The notes under the pieces were generated by a model. That model was not told where the DNA came from and did not search any database. It saw only the letters and a program-made list of their open reading frames with translations. This document shows, piece by piece, positions 6,147-6,282 of a stretch of 6,282 bases of DNA. The stretch comes from Victivallales bacterium. GTDB taxonomy: Bacteria; Verrucomicrobiota; Lentisphaeria; Victivallales; Victivallaceae. Every line of letters starts with the position of its first letter. Position 1 is the stretch's first letter. A program made the position numbers and the translations under genes. The stretch spans positions 1 to 6,282 of the forward strand of contig DAOWBJ010000108.1 of the NCBI GenBank assembly GCA_030634125.1. Direction: 5' to 3'.

Positions 6147-6163
6147 CTGGGGTGTCAAATCTG
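6123..6163. repeat. 41-bp near-perfect palindrome at the right tip
   Basis: The two 20-nt arms are centred on A6143 and pair at 19 of 20 positions; the mismatch is A6130 against C6156. The left arm is the tip of the insertion sequence and the right arm is a related end in opposite orientation. It could form a cruciform in DNA or a long hairpin in RNA. It lacks a T-run directly after the stem, although a T-run follows at 6168-6172. Confidence 0.9.
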
Positions 6164-6173
6164 AGCCTTTTTC
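6146..6173 (+). repeat. Second insertion-sequence-like end, right copy of the inverted pair
   Basis: It begins CCTGGGGTGTCAAATCTG and continues AGCCTTTTTC. The first 18 bases match the insertion sequence's terminal repeat except at one position, but the inner part differs, so it belongs to a related, different element. The inverted counterpart is 86-113, with 25/28 identity. The body would extend rightwards. The remaining sequence to 6282 is AT-rich with no ORF that I can support. Confidence 0.65.
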
Positions 6174-6282
6174 AGAAAAAAACTTCACCTATTTTTGTGT
6201 AAAATAAGCATGAATTAATTAATTTTGAGTTGAAATTATAACACTGAACGTCTAAGGACTTTAACTTTAGGAAATATATAAA

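Noticed and set aside
4095..6151. Target-site duplication flanking the insertion sequence
   Set aside because: Bases outside the left tip (about 4095-4105) and right tip (about 6141-6151) do not match as direct repeats; the right side is another repeat end.
6123..6163. Rho-independent terminator at the 41-bp palindrome
   Set aside because: No T-run follows the stem directly, and the symmetry is better explained by two transposon ends meeting. Some termination activity cannot be excluded.

Overview
The window is AT-rich bacterial DNA. It holds a two-gene carbohydrate-related operon on the + strand and a complete insertion sequence on the - strand, with gene debris and repeat ends at the margins. 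Both operon proteins resemble families I associate with the PVC superphylum, especially Lentisphaerota/Victivallales and Planctomycetota. The transposase type also occurs there and in cyanobacteria. A Lentisphaerota-like host is therefore the best guess, but it rests on remembered family resemblance and not on a search.

Layout. Positions 1-264: the first 40 codons of a QueG-like 4Fe-4S protein on the - strand. It has a good ribosome binding site but breaks off at a 16-bp tandem duplication followed by a repeat end resembling the insertion sequence's termini. Positions 265-510: the intergenic region, with a near-consensus sigma-70 promoter (284-312), a possible decayed group II intron reverse transcriptase fragment (372-494), and a 6-bp-stem hairpin (448-466). 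Positions 511-2529: a 672-residue GHL6-type putative glycoside hydrolase. Positions 2542-3762: a 406-residue beta-propeller related to the oligogalacturonate-lyase/TolB-like group, 12 nt downstream. Positions 3763-4099: no confident gene; one doubtful 64-codon ORF and two copies of a GGGACATT repeat that look like the end of another insertion sequence. Positions 4100-6146: a 2,047-bp insertion sequence with 33-bp terminal inverted repeats (31/33 identical) and one 632-codon DDE transposase with a DUF6788-like N-terminus. Positions 6141-6282: a second, related repeat end abutting the insertion sequence, which creates a near-perfect 41-bp palindrome, then featureless AT-rich DNA.

How it fits together. 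Neither operon protein has a signal peptide, so they probably act in the cytoplasm on an imported sugar or oligosaccharide, as hydrolase and possible lyase or accessory enzyme. The transposase converges on the operon and its stop codon lies inside the left terminal repeat. The most unusual feature is a family of ends sharing the core CCTGGGGTGT. They occur at both insertion-sequence tips, next to the right tip in opposite orientation, and at the break in the QueG-like gene. The two outer copies form a 25/28-identical inverted pair enclosing the operon and the insertion sequence. I see no CRISPR array, tRNA or rRNA, and no evidence for a wholly new system.
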